Shown: positions 24,298-31,658, counted from the first letter of the stretch. The stretch: DNA of 34,146 nucleotides from Caldifarciminota bacterium (GCA_023128195.1 JAGMEL010000054.1:1-34146), one strand, 5' to 3'. Notes: generated by a model from the letters alone, not told the origin. Program-made: numbers and translations.

Positions 24298-24318
24298 CAT
24301 GCGAGCAGATTAGAGAAG
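24295..24318 (+). repeat. Junction repeat copy 3
   Basis: TAACATGCGA followed by GCAGATTAGAGAAG. TAA is the NUDIX stop. The preceding AAAAACTA is also shared with copy 1. A kinase-like pseudogene starts 5 bp later at ATG 24323. Confidence 0.8.
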
Positions 24319-24322
24319 AATA

Positions 24323-24444
24323 ATGGTCATTGGATGTGGAGGTTCAGGATTATTGATGGTAATTATGGTGGAACAATTAATGTCAGATTATTGGTAACTG
24401 ACACAGTCATTTTTTTGGATATAATGATTCTTATATGGAGGTAG
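24323..24444 (+). pseudogene. Deleted P-loop kinase (topology-modulation/adenylate kinase-like)
   Basis: From ATG 24323 the frame reads MVIGCGGSG, the start of a P-loop, but the Lys-Ser/Thr and everything after are gone. From 24352, in another frame, follows IDGNYGGTINVRLL and TDTVIFLD, the mid-protein motif (DGNY...DxRL..AD.VIFLD) of FlaR/topology-modulation-like small kinases. The middle of the gene is therefore missing and the two parts are joined out of frame. The remaining downstream codons carry the promoter of the next gene. Kinase assignment rests on recognised motifs only. Confidence 0.6.
24398..24425 (+). promoter_or_regulatory. Promoter of the propeller-transglutaminase gene
   Basis: CTGACA (24398-24403), 16 bp, TATAAT (24420-24425). 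It coincides with the TDTVIFLDIM codons of the kinase remnant. Confidence 0.6.
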
Positions 24445-24447
24445 ATT

Positions 24448-26049
24448 ATGAAAAGATCAGTGCTTTTATTTATTTTTATCAGTTGTATTATTCCCAGGCT
24501 GATAATTGCAGTGCCTGGCGATATAATTGAGTCAATCATTGCACCAGGTACATGCCCAACTGGTCTTGCCTGGGATGGTGATGGCCTGTGGGTGGCGGAT
24601 AGAAAAACAGACACTCTTTATAAAATAAATCCAATAAGTGGTGACGTAGAAGAATCAATTCCTTCGCCCGGGTTCTGGCCCATGGGCTTGACATGGGACG
24701 GAGAATTTCTATGGAATGTAGATCTCGAAGAAGAGGCAATATATAAAATTGACCCTAAATCCAAACAGATCATTCTTTCTATTTCCACTCCATGTCCTAG
24801 TCCCCGAGGTCTTGCCTGGGATAGAACCAGTCTCTGGGTATGTGATGACCGGTTAGATATGGTCTATAATATCAGTGCTGAAGATGGTACAATCATATCG
24901 TCCTTTGCCTCACCATCATCAAACCCAACTGGCCTCACATATGACGGGAAATACTTGTGGATTGCTGATCGGATCAAGGATGAAATCTATATGGTGACAC
25001 CGAATAAAGGAGATGTTATAGTTGTTCTTGATTCTGTTGCTCCGTATATCCAGGGCTTGACATGGGATGGTCAGTATCTCTGGGCAGTCGATTACCAGAC
25101 CGACAAAATCTACAAGATGAAAATCATAGATGATGATTACTATTCAATTAAAGATGAACATAATACAATAATGGAATACACGCAAGAGTTTCGTAACTAT
25201 GGTCCTGATGTAGTAAATAAGCTGGATTTCTATTTGGCGGTTCCTCAAGACCTCAATAACCAAAAAATAATATCAGATATTGAGTATAACCCAGAACCAA
25301 GCGGATTCCTCACTGATCAATGGGGACAGACAGTTGCCCATTATACCTTTACTGACATTCCTGCTCCTGAAATAATCCGTGCGAGCATGAAGGTAAAGGC
25401 AAAGATTTTCAAGATTCATTACTACATATTTCCAGAAAAGGTTGGTGGATTGAATGAAATTCCGGGGGAAATTAAAGACAAGTATTTGGTAGACGGGACT
25501 AAGTATCTAATCAATAATCCTATTATAAAAGAGGCAGTTAAACAAGCAGTGGGTAACGAGAAAAATCCGTACTGGATTGCTCGAAAGATATTTAAATACA
25601 TTATCGATCACATAAAATACGAACTGGCAAGGGGATGGGATGTAGCACCGGCAGTACTTGAGCGCGGAACCGGGTCATGTTCAGAATACACCTTTGTTTT
25701 TATCGCTATGTGTCGTGCCGCGGGTCTACCAGCAAGGTATGCAGGTGCAGTAGGAATCCGTGGAGATAATGCCTCCCTGGATTTAGTCTTCCATCGTTGG
25801 GCAGAGGTCTATCTCCCAAACTACGGATGGATACCAGTCGACCCGGCCCGGGGTGATTCTGAATCTCCTCGAAATCGAGCCCTCGCCTTTGGTGCTCTTA
25901 GCGGCAAACACCTTATAACCACCCTGGGTGGTGGCGGCTCAAAATACCTGGCATGGAGATATAACTCCGCTGCAGAATGGACATTTAAAGGAAAGGTTAA
26001 GGTCCATTTAGAAAATATCGCTGAATGGGAGCCATTAGAAGAGGAATAA
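24448..26049 (+). CDS. Exported beta-propeller/transglutaminase-like protein
   Basis: A 533-residue protein. A signal peptide (VLLFIFISCIIPRLIIA) is followed by about five propeller blades of roughly 43 residues (GLTWDGxxLWxxD ... IYKIDP). A linker follows, and then a transglutaminase-like domain with the complete triad Cys411 (GTGSCSEYTF), His449 (FHRWAEVYLPNYGW) and Asp465 (VDPARGD). Such domains act as proteases or cross-linkers, or bind peptides. The blades closely resemble those of the protein at 30542-31636. A GGAGG site precedes the ATG. The fusion suggests an exported enzyme with a binding propeller; substrate unknown. Confidence 0.8.
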   Translation: MKRSVLLFIFISCIIPRLIIAVPGDIIESIIAPGTCPTGLAWDGDGLWVADRKTDTLYKINPISGDVEESIPSPGFWPMGLTWDGEFLWNVDLEEEAIYKIDPKSKQIILSISTPCPSPRGLAWDRTSLWVCDDRLDMVYNISAEDGTIISSFASPSSNPTGLTYDGKYLWIADRIKDEIYMVTPNKGDVIVVLDSVAPYIQGLTWDGQYLWAVDYQTDKIYKMKIIDDDYYSIKDEHNTIMEYTQEFRNYGPDVVNKLDFYLAVPQDLNNQKIISDIEYNPEPSGFLTDQWGQTVAHYTFTDIPAPEIIRASMKVKAKIFKIHYYIFPEKVGGLNEIPGEIKDKYLVDGTKYLINNPIIKEAVKQAVGNEKNPYWIARKIFKYIIDHIKYELARGWDVAPAVLERGTGSCSEYTFVFIAMCRAAGLPARYAGAVGIRGDNASLDLVFHRWAEVYLPNYGWIPVDPARGDSESPRNRALAFGALSGKHLITTLGGGGSKYLAWRYNSAAEWTFKGKVKVHLENIAEWEPLEEE

Positions 26050-26130
26050 AACCCCTCGAAACCCGGTGTTTCCCTTTGGAGGAACAGTAGGGGGACTCAT
26101 TACCTCCACACGTTATAAATAGACCATTTG

Positions 26131-26158
26131 TTGACATATTAAAATGCTCGTGTAAGAT
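26131..26158 (+). promoter_or_regulatory. Promoter of the histidine phosphatase
   Basis: TTGACA (26131-26136), 16 bp, TAAGAT (26153-26158, four of six consensus). A GAGGAG site follows before ATG 26183. Confidence 0.5.
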
Positions 26159-26182
26159 ATATCGAGGAGTGTGATATAGAAC

Positions 26183-26785
26183 ATGAATAATGCGCTAATC
26201 TTCTTAAGACATGCCAAAACAATACAAGATAAGAGCAAACCAAGCAGTCAATGGCGCCTGGCAGAAACAGGAAAGAAAATTGCTAAAGAACTAGCTACGA
26301 GCGGTATCTTTGATGATGTAGATATTGTAATCTCATCGAATGAAAAAAAAGCTTACCAGACTGCTAAACCATTTGCAGACAGAATAAGTAAAAGAATAAT
26401 CAAAATATCAGAGCTGGGTGAACTGAATCGTGATAAAGGTGGGCTTCTTACACAAGAAAATTACAAGCGAACGATGGTTAAGATATTTAAGGAATCAGAT
26501 TTTGAGGCTTATAAGTGGGAGACTAGCAGACATGCTCTAAGAAGATTTAAGCATGCTATAGAGAATATAGATAAGCAGTATCATAACAAAAAAATTCTCA
26601 TTGTGACCCATGGTATAGTAATGTCACTTTACTTTGCTGATATACAAAATATAAGGGGAAATATTTTTATGAGATGGGAATCTCTGGCTTTTTGTGCTTG
26701 GGGTATTGTTAAGAATAACAAAGTAGTGAAGGATGTTATAGAGCCTTTGGCTTCGATTACAATGATAACCGATAGATTACAGTGA
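26183..26785 (+). CDS. Histidine phosphatase-family protein
   Basis: A 200-residue member of the phosphoglycerate mutase/histidine phosphatase superfamily. Arg9-His10 in FLRHAKT is the phospho-acceptor (RHA instead of the commoner RHG, as in SixA-like proteins). The second catalytic His is in LIVTHGIVMSLYF. Between them ISSNEKKAYQTAKPFADR supplies the substrate Arg/Glu region. The substrate could be a small metabolite phosphate or a phosphohistidine. GAGGAG supports the start. It stands alone between two transcription signals. Confidence 0.85.
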   Translation: MNNALIFLRHAKTIQDKSKPSSQWRLAETGKKIAKELATSGIFDDVDIVISSNEKKAYQTAKPFADRISKRIIKISELGELNRDKGGLLTQENYKRTMVKIFKESDFEAYKWETSRHALRRFKHAIENIDKQYHNKKILIVTHGIVMSLYFADIQNIRGNIFMRWESLAFCAWGIVKNNKVVKDVIEPLASITMITDRLQ

Positions 26786-26864
26786 TAAAGACTAGTGCGG
26801 TTTGAGTTAAATTATACTTATTGACTTCATGGTTTTCTTGTTTAGAATTGAGCAGGAAAGAATT

Positions 26865-26939
26865 ATGAATATCTATCTTGCAGGACCATTGTTTAATAAA
26901 GCAGAAAAGCAATTTAATCAAAAATTGTCTAAGTCATAA
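26865..26939 (+). pseudogene. Nucleoside 2-deoxyribosyltransferase stub
   Basis: A 24-codon frame beginning MNIYLAGPLFNKAEKQFN, the characteristic N-terminus of nucleoside 2-deoxyribosyltransferases, then stopping at TAA. The following 90 bp show no continuation. It is a truncated copy of a nucleotide-salvage enzyme. Confidence 0.6.
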
Positions 26940-27001
26940 TATGATAAATTAGGCACAAACAAGACACAGTGTCAGTTACTTGATAACTCTACTCTATTAT
27001 A

Positions 27002-27030
27002 TTGACTCTATTGATAATATACAGTATAAT
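27002..27030 (+). promoter_or_regulatory. Promoter giving a leaderless nucleotidyltransferase mRNA
   Basis: TTGACT (27002-27007), 17 bp, TATAAT (27025-27030). Only five bases separate the -10 box from ATG 27036, so transcription should start at or just after the A of the start codon. There is no ribosome site. Confidence 0.65.
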
Positions 27031-27035
27031 AATAT

Positions 27036-27545
27036 ATGAAAAAAACACTTGCAGTCATCAACGAGATGAAAAAGCAAAAAATTATTGAAGATTATGCTAT
27101 TGCAGGTGGTATAGCAACTATTTTCTATGTCGAGCCAATTCTCACATATGATCTCGATATTTTCTTTACTTATAAAACAGAGCCTACAAGATTAGATGTA
27201 TTAAAGCCAATTTATAAATTTTTGAGAAAGAAGGGCTCCAAGGAGAAACAAGAACATGTGTTAATTGAAGGAATCCCTGTTCAATTTTTTCCTGTTTATG
27301 ATGCACTATCTAGAGAAGCTGTAGAACAAGCACAAAAAATCACATACAGTAGTGTGAGCATAAAGGTTCTCAGTTCAGAACATCTAATAGCAATTATGTT
27401 ACAAGTCTACAGACCAAAAGACAAAGAAAGAATAATAATACTACTTGATCAAGCAAAGGTTGATAAACGTCGTTTGAATGCCATATTGAAACGGCATAAT
27501 TTGACAAAAAAATATAACAATTTCATGAGATTATATGGTAAGTAA
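27036..27545 (+). CDS. Nucleotidyltransferase-fold protein
   Basis: A 169-residue protein with a minimal nucleotidyltransferase core: YAIAGGIATIFYVEP (substrate loop), then LTYDLDIFFTY, where the two Asp of the TYDLDIFF strand would hold metal, and a third acidic strand around IEGIPVQFFPVYD. The layout resembles AbiEii/AbiGii-type and other solitary nucleotidyltransferases used as toxins or defence proteins. The gene overlaps a small basic ORF by 11 nt. It has a strong promoter with no 5' leader. Toxin role is inferred from context, not shown. Confidence 0.7.
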   Translation: MKKTLAVINEMKKQKIIEDYAIAGGIATIFYVEPILTYDLDIFFTYKTEPTRLDVLKPIYKFLRKKGSKEKQEHVLIEGIPVQFFPVYDALSREAVEQAQKITYSSVSIKVLSSEHLIAIMLQVYRPKDKERIIILLDQAKVDKRRLNAILKRHNLTKKYNNFMRLYGK

Positions 27546-27720
27546 ATACTATATAAATACAAGGATTAAAAAAATTTTCAAAGCCACGCAAAGGTTTCAC
27601 CGGAAAAGAGCCAGGATGTCCTTCGGAATGAAAATTAAACAGCTAGTTAAGTTACAGATGTTAGCTAATGAGATTAAATCGAATACCGGTAGAGAAAAAG
27701 GCTACATCTGGCAAATATAA
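27535..27720 (+). CDS. Small basic partner of the nucleotidyltransferase
   Basis: A 61-residue, strongly basic protein (about one quarter Lys/Arg) starting at ATG 27535 inside the last codons of the nucleotidyltransferase. The C-terminal half (SFGMKIKQLVKLQMLANEIK ... GYIWQI) resembles small proteins I have seen encoded beside nucleotidyltransferase toxins. The 11-nt overlap suggests coupled translation. A toxin-antitoxin or regulator role is inference. Confidence 0.55.
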   Translation: MVSKYYINTRIKKIFKATQRFHRKRARMSFGMKIKQLVKLQMLANEIKSNTGREKGYIWQI

Positions 27721-27806
27721 ATCCAAAACAAACAGATTATATTGCTGAAAATGAAGAAGAGTTGATTAAGTATTTAACTGATTACAGGAAAACCAATACA
27801 AAATGA
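27693..27806 (+). pseudogene. Short C-terminal gene remnant
   Basis: An open frame without a start codon runs from 27693 to a TGA at 27804-27806. It ends in acidic, protein-like sequence (TDYIAENEEELIKYLTDYRK). Its stop overlaps the next ATG as ATGA. Family unknown. It may be the tail of a deleted gene that once coupled translation to the methyltransferase operon. Confidence 0.3.
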
Positions 27807-28558
27807 AGTACGATAAGACTGATATACCTTCGCGTTATGAGCAAGCTCGAAAACTTCCTGAAGAGACAACGAAACTGTGGCTTGAAACTGTCTCGAGGTA
27901 TATACCACAAGGTTCAATAGAAACTATTATCGATTTGGGTTGCGGTATTGGTAGATTTTCAAAGGCGTTAGCGGATCATTTCTCCGCACAAATCTATGGT
28001 ATTGATCCATCCTGGAAGATGTTGAAAGAAGCCAGAGGCGCTACATTGTCAACAAAAGTAACATTTCTACGAGGATCAGCAGAATATATACCGTTGACCG
28101 ATGGTTTAGCCGATCTAATTTTTCTCTCGCAAGTTTATCATCATATAGAGGATAAAAAAAGAGCTTTTTTAGAAATTAAAAGAGTATTAGAAGCAGATGG
28201 ATTTCTCTGTATCCGTACATCAACCATAGAGAATCTCAACACAATTCTCTACCTTCGGTTTTTCCCACCAGCATTGAAGAAAGATATGGAATTCCTATCA
28301 TCAAGAAATGATATAATAGATACTGTACATAGTAGCGGATTTAAGTTAAAGGGACACGAAATAGTACGGCAGAAGTTCGCTAATAATCTTGAGGAATATT
28401 GTGAAAAGATCAAATCAAGAGGATTATTAGATCTTGTTAGTATTACCGATGAAGAATTTCACGATGGGCTTGCTAAACTAGAGATTTACTGTAAAGAACA
28501 GGATACAGAAACAGATGTTCTTGAGGAACTCGATTTCTTTATCTATACAAAAGTATGA
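27803..28558 (+). CDS. Class I methyltransferase (UbiE/type 11-like)
   Basis: A 251-residue SAM-dependent methyltransferase. Motif I is IIDLGCGIGRFS (about 42-53) and motif II is IYGIDPSWKML. The post-I acidic region is FLRGSAEYIPL and motif IV is ADLIFLSQVYHHI, followed by the LEIKRVLEADGFLCIRT strand. The C-terminal 80 residues (including LDLVSITDEEFHDGL) are family-specific. Substrate unknown. The stop overlaps the next gene's ATG (ATGA), so it is the first of three coupled methyltransferases. There is no clear ribosome site of its own. Confidence 0.82.
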   Translation: MKYDKTDIPSRYEQARKLPEETTKLWLETVSRYIPQGSIETIIDLGCGIGRFSKALADHFSAQIYGIDPSWKMLKEARGATLSTKVTFLRGSAEYIPLTDGLADLIFLSQVYHHIEDKKRAFLEIKRVLEADGFLCIRTSTIENLNTILYLRFFPPALKKDMEFLSSRNDIIDTVHSSGFKLKGHEIVRQKFANNLEEYCEKIKSRGLLDLVSITDEEFHDGLAKLEIYCKEQDTETDVLEELDFFIYTKV

Positions 28559-29217
28559 TTGAAGTAACTATCAAAGGGAAGCGGCTCATGTTCCAGACAA
28601 GCGACACCATGTTTTCCCCCCGTTACATTGATCCTGGCACTCTAGCAATGCTGTCTCAGGTTGATTTCCATAACGAAAAACTAATACTTGATTTCGGATG
28701 TGGATATGGGGTCGTGGGCATTCTTGCTGCAAAATTTATTGATCCATCCAGAGTGTACATAGTTGACATCGATGCAGAAGCAATTCGCCTTTCAAAGGAA
28801 AATGCAAGATTAAATAACGTTGAAGGTGTGCATATCATACAGAGTGATGGATTTAAGAACCTGGACGTCACAGGTTTCTCGCTCATTCTATGTAATCCTC
28901 CATATACAGTAGACTTTGCAGTTCCAAAACGCTTCATAAAAAAGGGATTCAATCGACTACGGATTGGTGGTCGCTTTTTCATGGTGACCAGGCGGCGCCT
29001 GTGGTATAAGAATAAGTTTATCTCCGTTTTCGGAGGAGTGCAGATCGAACAAGTAGACGACTACAATGTCTTCTGCGCTATTAAAAAAACTAAACATTAT
29101 GTAGATGGATTAGAAAAGCCGATGCGTAAGAGAAGCATGAGCAAGAAACTCACACGTAGAGTCAAAGCATCCGGACGACACAGAAGGTGTAAAAACAAAT
29201 ATGAGAAATTAATATGA
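28555..29217 (+). CDS. Small-domain methyltransferase (RsmC/MTS-like)
   Basis: A 220-residue enzyme. Motif I is ILDFGCGYGVVGILAA (about 42-57), motif II is VYIVDIDAEAIRL and motif IV is LILCNPPYTV, where NPPY is typical of enzymes that methylate an exocyclic or amide nitrogen of a base or residue. The overall layout matches the MTS domain of RsmC-like rRNA methyltransferases. The C-terminal tail is very basic (MRKRSMSKKLTRRVKASGR), suggesting RNA binding. It overlaps both neighbours by ATGA, giving one translationally coupled unit. Confidence 0.82.
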   Translation: MIEVTIKGKRLMFQTSDTMFSPRYIDPGTLAMLSQVDFHNEKLILDFGCGYGVVGILAAKFIDPSRVYIVDIDAEAIRLSKENARLNNVEGVHIIQSDGFKNLDVTGFSLILCNPPYTVDFAVPKRFIKKGFNRLRIGGRFFMVTRRRLWYKNKFISVFGGVQIEQVDDYNVFCAIKKTKHYVDGLEKPMRKRSMSKKLTRRVKASGRHRRCKNKYEKLI

Positions 29218-29876
29218 AAGAAATTGAGGATTTAAAAAGGTATTATTCAGATAGAGCAAAAGAGTATAACAAAACTGCTGGATATAAAGACCCGGCTGCT
29301 GAAAAAATAAGAAAAAGAATAAAACTCCGACATCAAAAATATTTCAAAGGACACGATGTTTTAGAAATTGCCTGCGGTACAGGCTATTGGACTGAAGTTA
29401 TTGCAGAGACAGCAAACTCAGTTTTAGCAATAGACACAAGCGAAGAAATGATTTCAATTGCAAAAACAAGACTTTCTAAAAAACAAAATGTAAACTTCAA
29501 AATTACTGATGTCTATGTATTACATGACATACATGATTCTTTTACAGCTGCTTATGCGCACTGGTGGTGGTCACATATTCCAAAATCAAAAATAAGAAAT
29601 TTTCTACTGAATTTGCATAAGCAGCTAATATCTGGAGCATTCGTATTGTTCGCTGATCATTTACCTGATTATTTGGAAAAAGAGATTAAAGTGAATTACA
29701 ATGAAGATGGAGATAGACTAGAAGAAAGAATACTTAAAAATGGAAAAAAATATCTTGTTGTAAAAAATTTTCCATCCAAGGAAGAAATCTATTCTTCTTT
29801 ATCCGGTTTAGCAAAAAATATAAATTTTCAAGAATATGAAGGTTACTGGGAATTGTATTATAACGTATTAAAATGA
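29214..29876 (+). CDS. Class I methyltransferase
   Basis: A 220-residue SAM-dependent methyltransferase. Motif I is VLEIACGTGYWTEV (about 46-59) and motif II is VLAIDTSEEMI. Motif IV covers FTAAYAHWWWSHI, with an unusual Trp cluster where an acidic or aromatic substrate-binding residue often sits. The N-terminal YYSDRAKEYNKTAGY is shared by several small-molecule methyltransferases. Its start overlaps the preceding stop (ATGA). It is the last gene of the trio. Substrate unknown. Confidence 0.82.
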   Translation: MKEIEDLKRYYSDRAKEYNKTAGYKDPAAEKIRKRIKLRHQKYFKGHDVLEIACGTGYWTEVIAETANSVLAIDTSEEMISIAKTRLSKKQNVNFKITDVYVLHDIHDSFTAAYAHWWWSHIPKSKIRNFLLNLHKQLISGAFVLFADHLPDYLEKEIKVNYNEDGDRLEERILKNGKKYLVVKNFPSKEEIYSSLSGLAKNINFQEYEGYWELYYNVLK

Positions 29877-29984
29877 TAATGGTAACTATAGAGTCGGTGT
29901 TTGACCCCGGTGAAATAAACAAAAATTGCACGGGGCAGGCATTTTGACATTTCATGGACTAAGTATAGCATCAAGGATTGTTTC

Positions 29985-30034
29985 TTTCCTTTTTTTTCCA
30001 GGTACTTAACTAAATCCCTGCGTTATACTGACAT
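29985..30034 (-). pseudogene. hicA: hicA toxin remnant
   Basis: Directly after the hicB stop, the minus strand reads ATG-TCA-GTA-TAA: a start codon, two codons and a stop. In the same frame it continues RRDLVKYLEKKG, the usual N-terminus of HicA (KRRDLIKxLEKxGF). The His-containing catalytic part that should follow is absent. The toxin is therefore dead by both nonsense and truncation. Confidence 0.55.
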
Positions 30035-30253
30035 CTATACTTCGACAGGAATTTGTTCTATAAGGGCTCTGCCAATCGGGAATTCTCTTTTCTGCTCCTT
30101 ATAAGCCCTTATCATTTCTTGTAAAGCATCCTTAAGCATATCTCTACATTCTTCTAAAGTTTTACCTTCAGTTATTACCTCTGGCCACTCCACCAGTTGC
30201 CCCATATAACCAGAACTTATTTTTGTGTATTTGGCTGTATAATTGCTTAACAT
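30035..30253 (-). CDS. hicB: HicB-family antitoxin (orphan)
   Basis: A 72-residue single-domain HicB. The partial RNase H-like fold is recognisable in YTAKYTKISSGYMGQLVEWP, then EVITEGKTLEECRDMLKDAL and QEMIRAYKEQKREFP, the standard HicB pattern. It would neutralise the RNase HicA, but the adjoining hicA is broken, so it is now an orphan antitoxin. AAGGAG lies 8 bp before the start, and a minus-strand promoter is at 30275-30302. Its first 20 codons and promoter are duplicated at 33506-33656. Confidence 0.88.
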   Translation of the reverse strand: MLSNYTAKYTKISSGYMGQLVEWPEVITEGKTLEECRDMLKDALQEMIRAYKEQKREFPIGRALIEQIPVEV

Positions 30254-30362
30254 ATTATTGACTCCTTATATATTATTATATTGAAGCACCTGCCTATGTC
30301 AAGTATGCTAATCTATAATTTGCTAACCCCCAGCGGATTATTTCTTAATCCTTCTTCTCATT
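30195..30362. repeat. Direct repeat A: hicB 5' end and promoter
   Basis: This 168-bp segment is about 90% identical by eye to 33506-33656 in the same orientation. It covers the first 20 codons of hicB, the ribosome site, the promoter and some upstream DNA. Confidence 0.85.
30275..30302 (-). promoter_or_regulatory. hicB promoter
   Basis: On the minus strand TTGACA (30302-30297), 16 bp, TATAAT (30280-30275), both perfect hexamers. Confidence 0.75.
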
Positions 30363-30459
30363 ATATTCATCTTTCTGTTCGATATCTACGACGAGATTTT
30401 CAGCGATACTAACGGTCGGCAAGTGTGTTAAAATATATAATAATAGACAGAATTTTATC

Positions 30460-30487
30460 TTGACATTAACCGATAAGCTCTTATAAT
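30460..30487 (+). promoter_or_regulatory. Promoter of the propeller sorting-domain protein
   Basis: TTGACA (30460-30465), 16 bp, TATAAT (30482-30487), both perfect. A GAAAGGAGGTGA ribosome site lies downstream. Confidence 0.85.
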
Positions 30488-30541
30488 GATATGTTACGTA
30501 TAAAAAATCGTATAATAGCACAAGAAAGGAGGTGACTGTAA

Positions 30542-31636
30542 ATGTTTAAAAGATTGGTGCTTGTTGCATTAATATCTCTTGCTGCAATTATTGGGTTGCC
30601 TGAGATATGTAGCGCTACTATGATGACACAGGGAGATCTGATGGTAAAAACTCCTGGAAATAGCATGGCATTGGATACAGGTCAGGTAGTTTTCCAGTTC
30701 AATGCTCCAAATACACAGGTTGATGGTTTGACCTGGGATGGAACTAACCTGTGGCTTTCCTGTGACGCCTTGAGTAGGATATGGAAGATTGATACACTTG
30801 GTTCAGTTCTTGACTTTATTCCTTCACCTGGTCCTTTACCTACAGGATTGACTTGGGATGGACAATATCTGTGGTGTGCTGACTGTTATACTTTCTTTAT
30901 CTACAAGCTGGATCCAGCTACAGGTAGCATCATTGATTCGATTCCATGTCCAGGTACTGGAAACTCCTGCGAGGGATTGGCGTGGATGAATGACACCCTC
31001 TGGAATACTAACTTCGTTAACAACTTCATCTGGGAGCTCGATCCAGCTACTGGCGATGTCTGGGATAAATTCCCTGCTCCAAATGGTAGTTCTACTGGAC
31101 TTGCGTGGGATTGGCACGATAACTGTTTATGGAATTCGGATCAAACCTCTAGCTTGATCTATAAGCTAGACCCTGCTACTGGTACGGTAATCACATCTTT
31201 TGCTCAGCCTGGTGGGGCTGGTACATATGTTCAGGATCTGGCCTTTGACGGTACATACTTATGGACTTGTACTTACGATCAGGCTATAGTTTACAAGATT
31301 GATATCGGGTATGTTGGTGTTGAGGAACATAAATCTTCGCAACCAATGTCTATTGTCTTACAGGTCAGTCCGAACCCATTCACAACAAAAACAGATATTA
31401 AATGGACGATGGGAGATGAAAGATTACAGACAGAAACCTTCTCGTTAAAGATATATGATACTTCTGGTCATTTAGTTAAAAACTTATCACTGCCTAGTGC
31501 CTACTCTTTGGCGTCTAATAAAGTTTCTTGGTACGGTTTTGATAACACAGGACAGCAACTTCCCAGCGGTGTTTATTTCTTAAAGGTTCAAGCAGAAGAT
31601 TACAGTACTACAGAGAAATTGCTGTTAATAAAATAA
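30542..31636 (+). CDS. Secreted beta-propeller protein with sorting domain
   Basis: A 364-residue protein with a signal peptide (LVLVALISLAAIIGL). About five propeller blades follow with the pattern GLTWDGxxLW ... IYKLDPATGxxxxS, very close to those in the 24448-26049 protein. The C-terminal 95 residues are a sorting/FlgD-like domain (VSPNPFTTKTDIKW, SLKIYDTSGHLVKNL, LPSGVYFLKVQ) ending in Lys. It is probably exported and attached at the surface by the same route as the other two sorting-domain proteins here. A consensus promoter and a strong terminator make it monocistronic. Ligand unknown. Confidence 0.82.
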   Translation: MFKRLVLVALISLAAIIGLPEICSATMMTQGDLMVKTPGNSMALDTGQVVFQFNAPNTQVDGLTWDGTNLWLSCDALSRIWKIDTLGSVLDFIPSPGPLPTGLTWDGQYLWCADCYTFFIYKLDPATGSIIDSIPCPGTGNSCEGLAWMNDTLWNTNFVNNFIWELDPATGDVWDKFPAPNGSSTGLAWDWHDNCLWNSDQTSSLIYKLDPATGTVITSFAQPGGAGTYVQDLAFDGTYLWTCTYDQAIVYKIDIGYVGVEEHKSSQPMSIVLQVSPNPFTTKTDIKWTMGDERLQTETFSLKIYDTSGHLVKNLSLPSAYSLASNKVSWYGFDNTGQQLPSGVYFLKVQAEDYSTTEKLLLIK

Positions 31637-31658
31637 GAGAGCTTTAAGTTTAATACAG

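Noticed and set aside
23322..24318. Integron attC sites at the three junction repeats
   Set aside because: The TAAC-rich core recalls an attC end, but no matching GTTRRRY partner or imperfect palindrome of 57-141 bp follows, and no integrase is visible.
24391..26980. GTAACTGACAC match between 24395 and the complement of 26968-26980
   Set aside because: A match of about 14 bp in inverted orientation in AT-rich DNA; one lies in kinase-derived codons, so chance is the simpler explanation.
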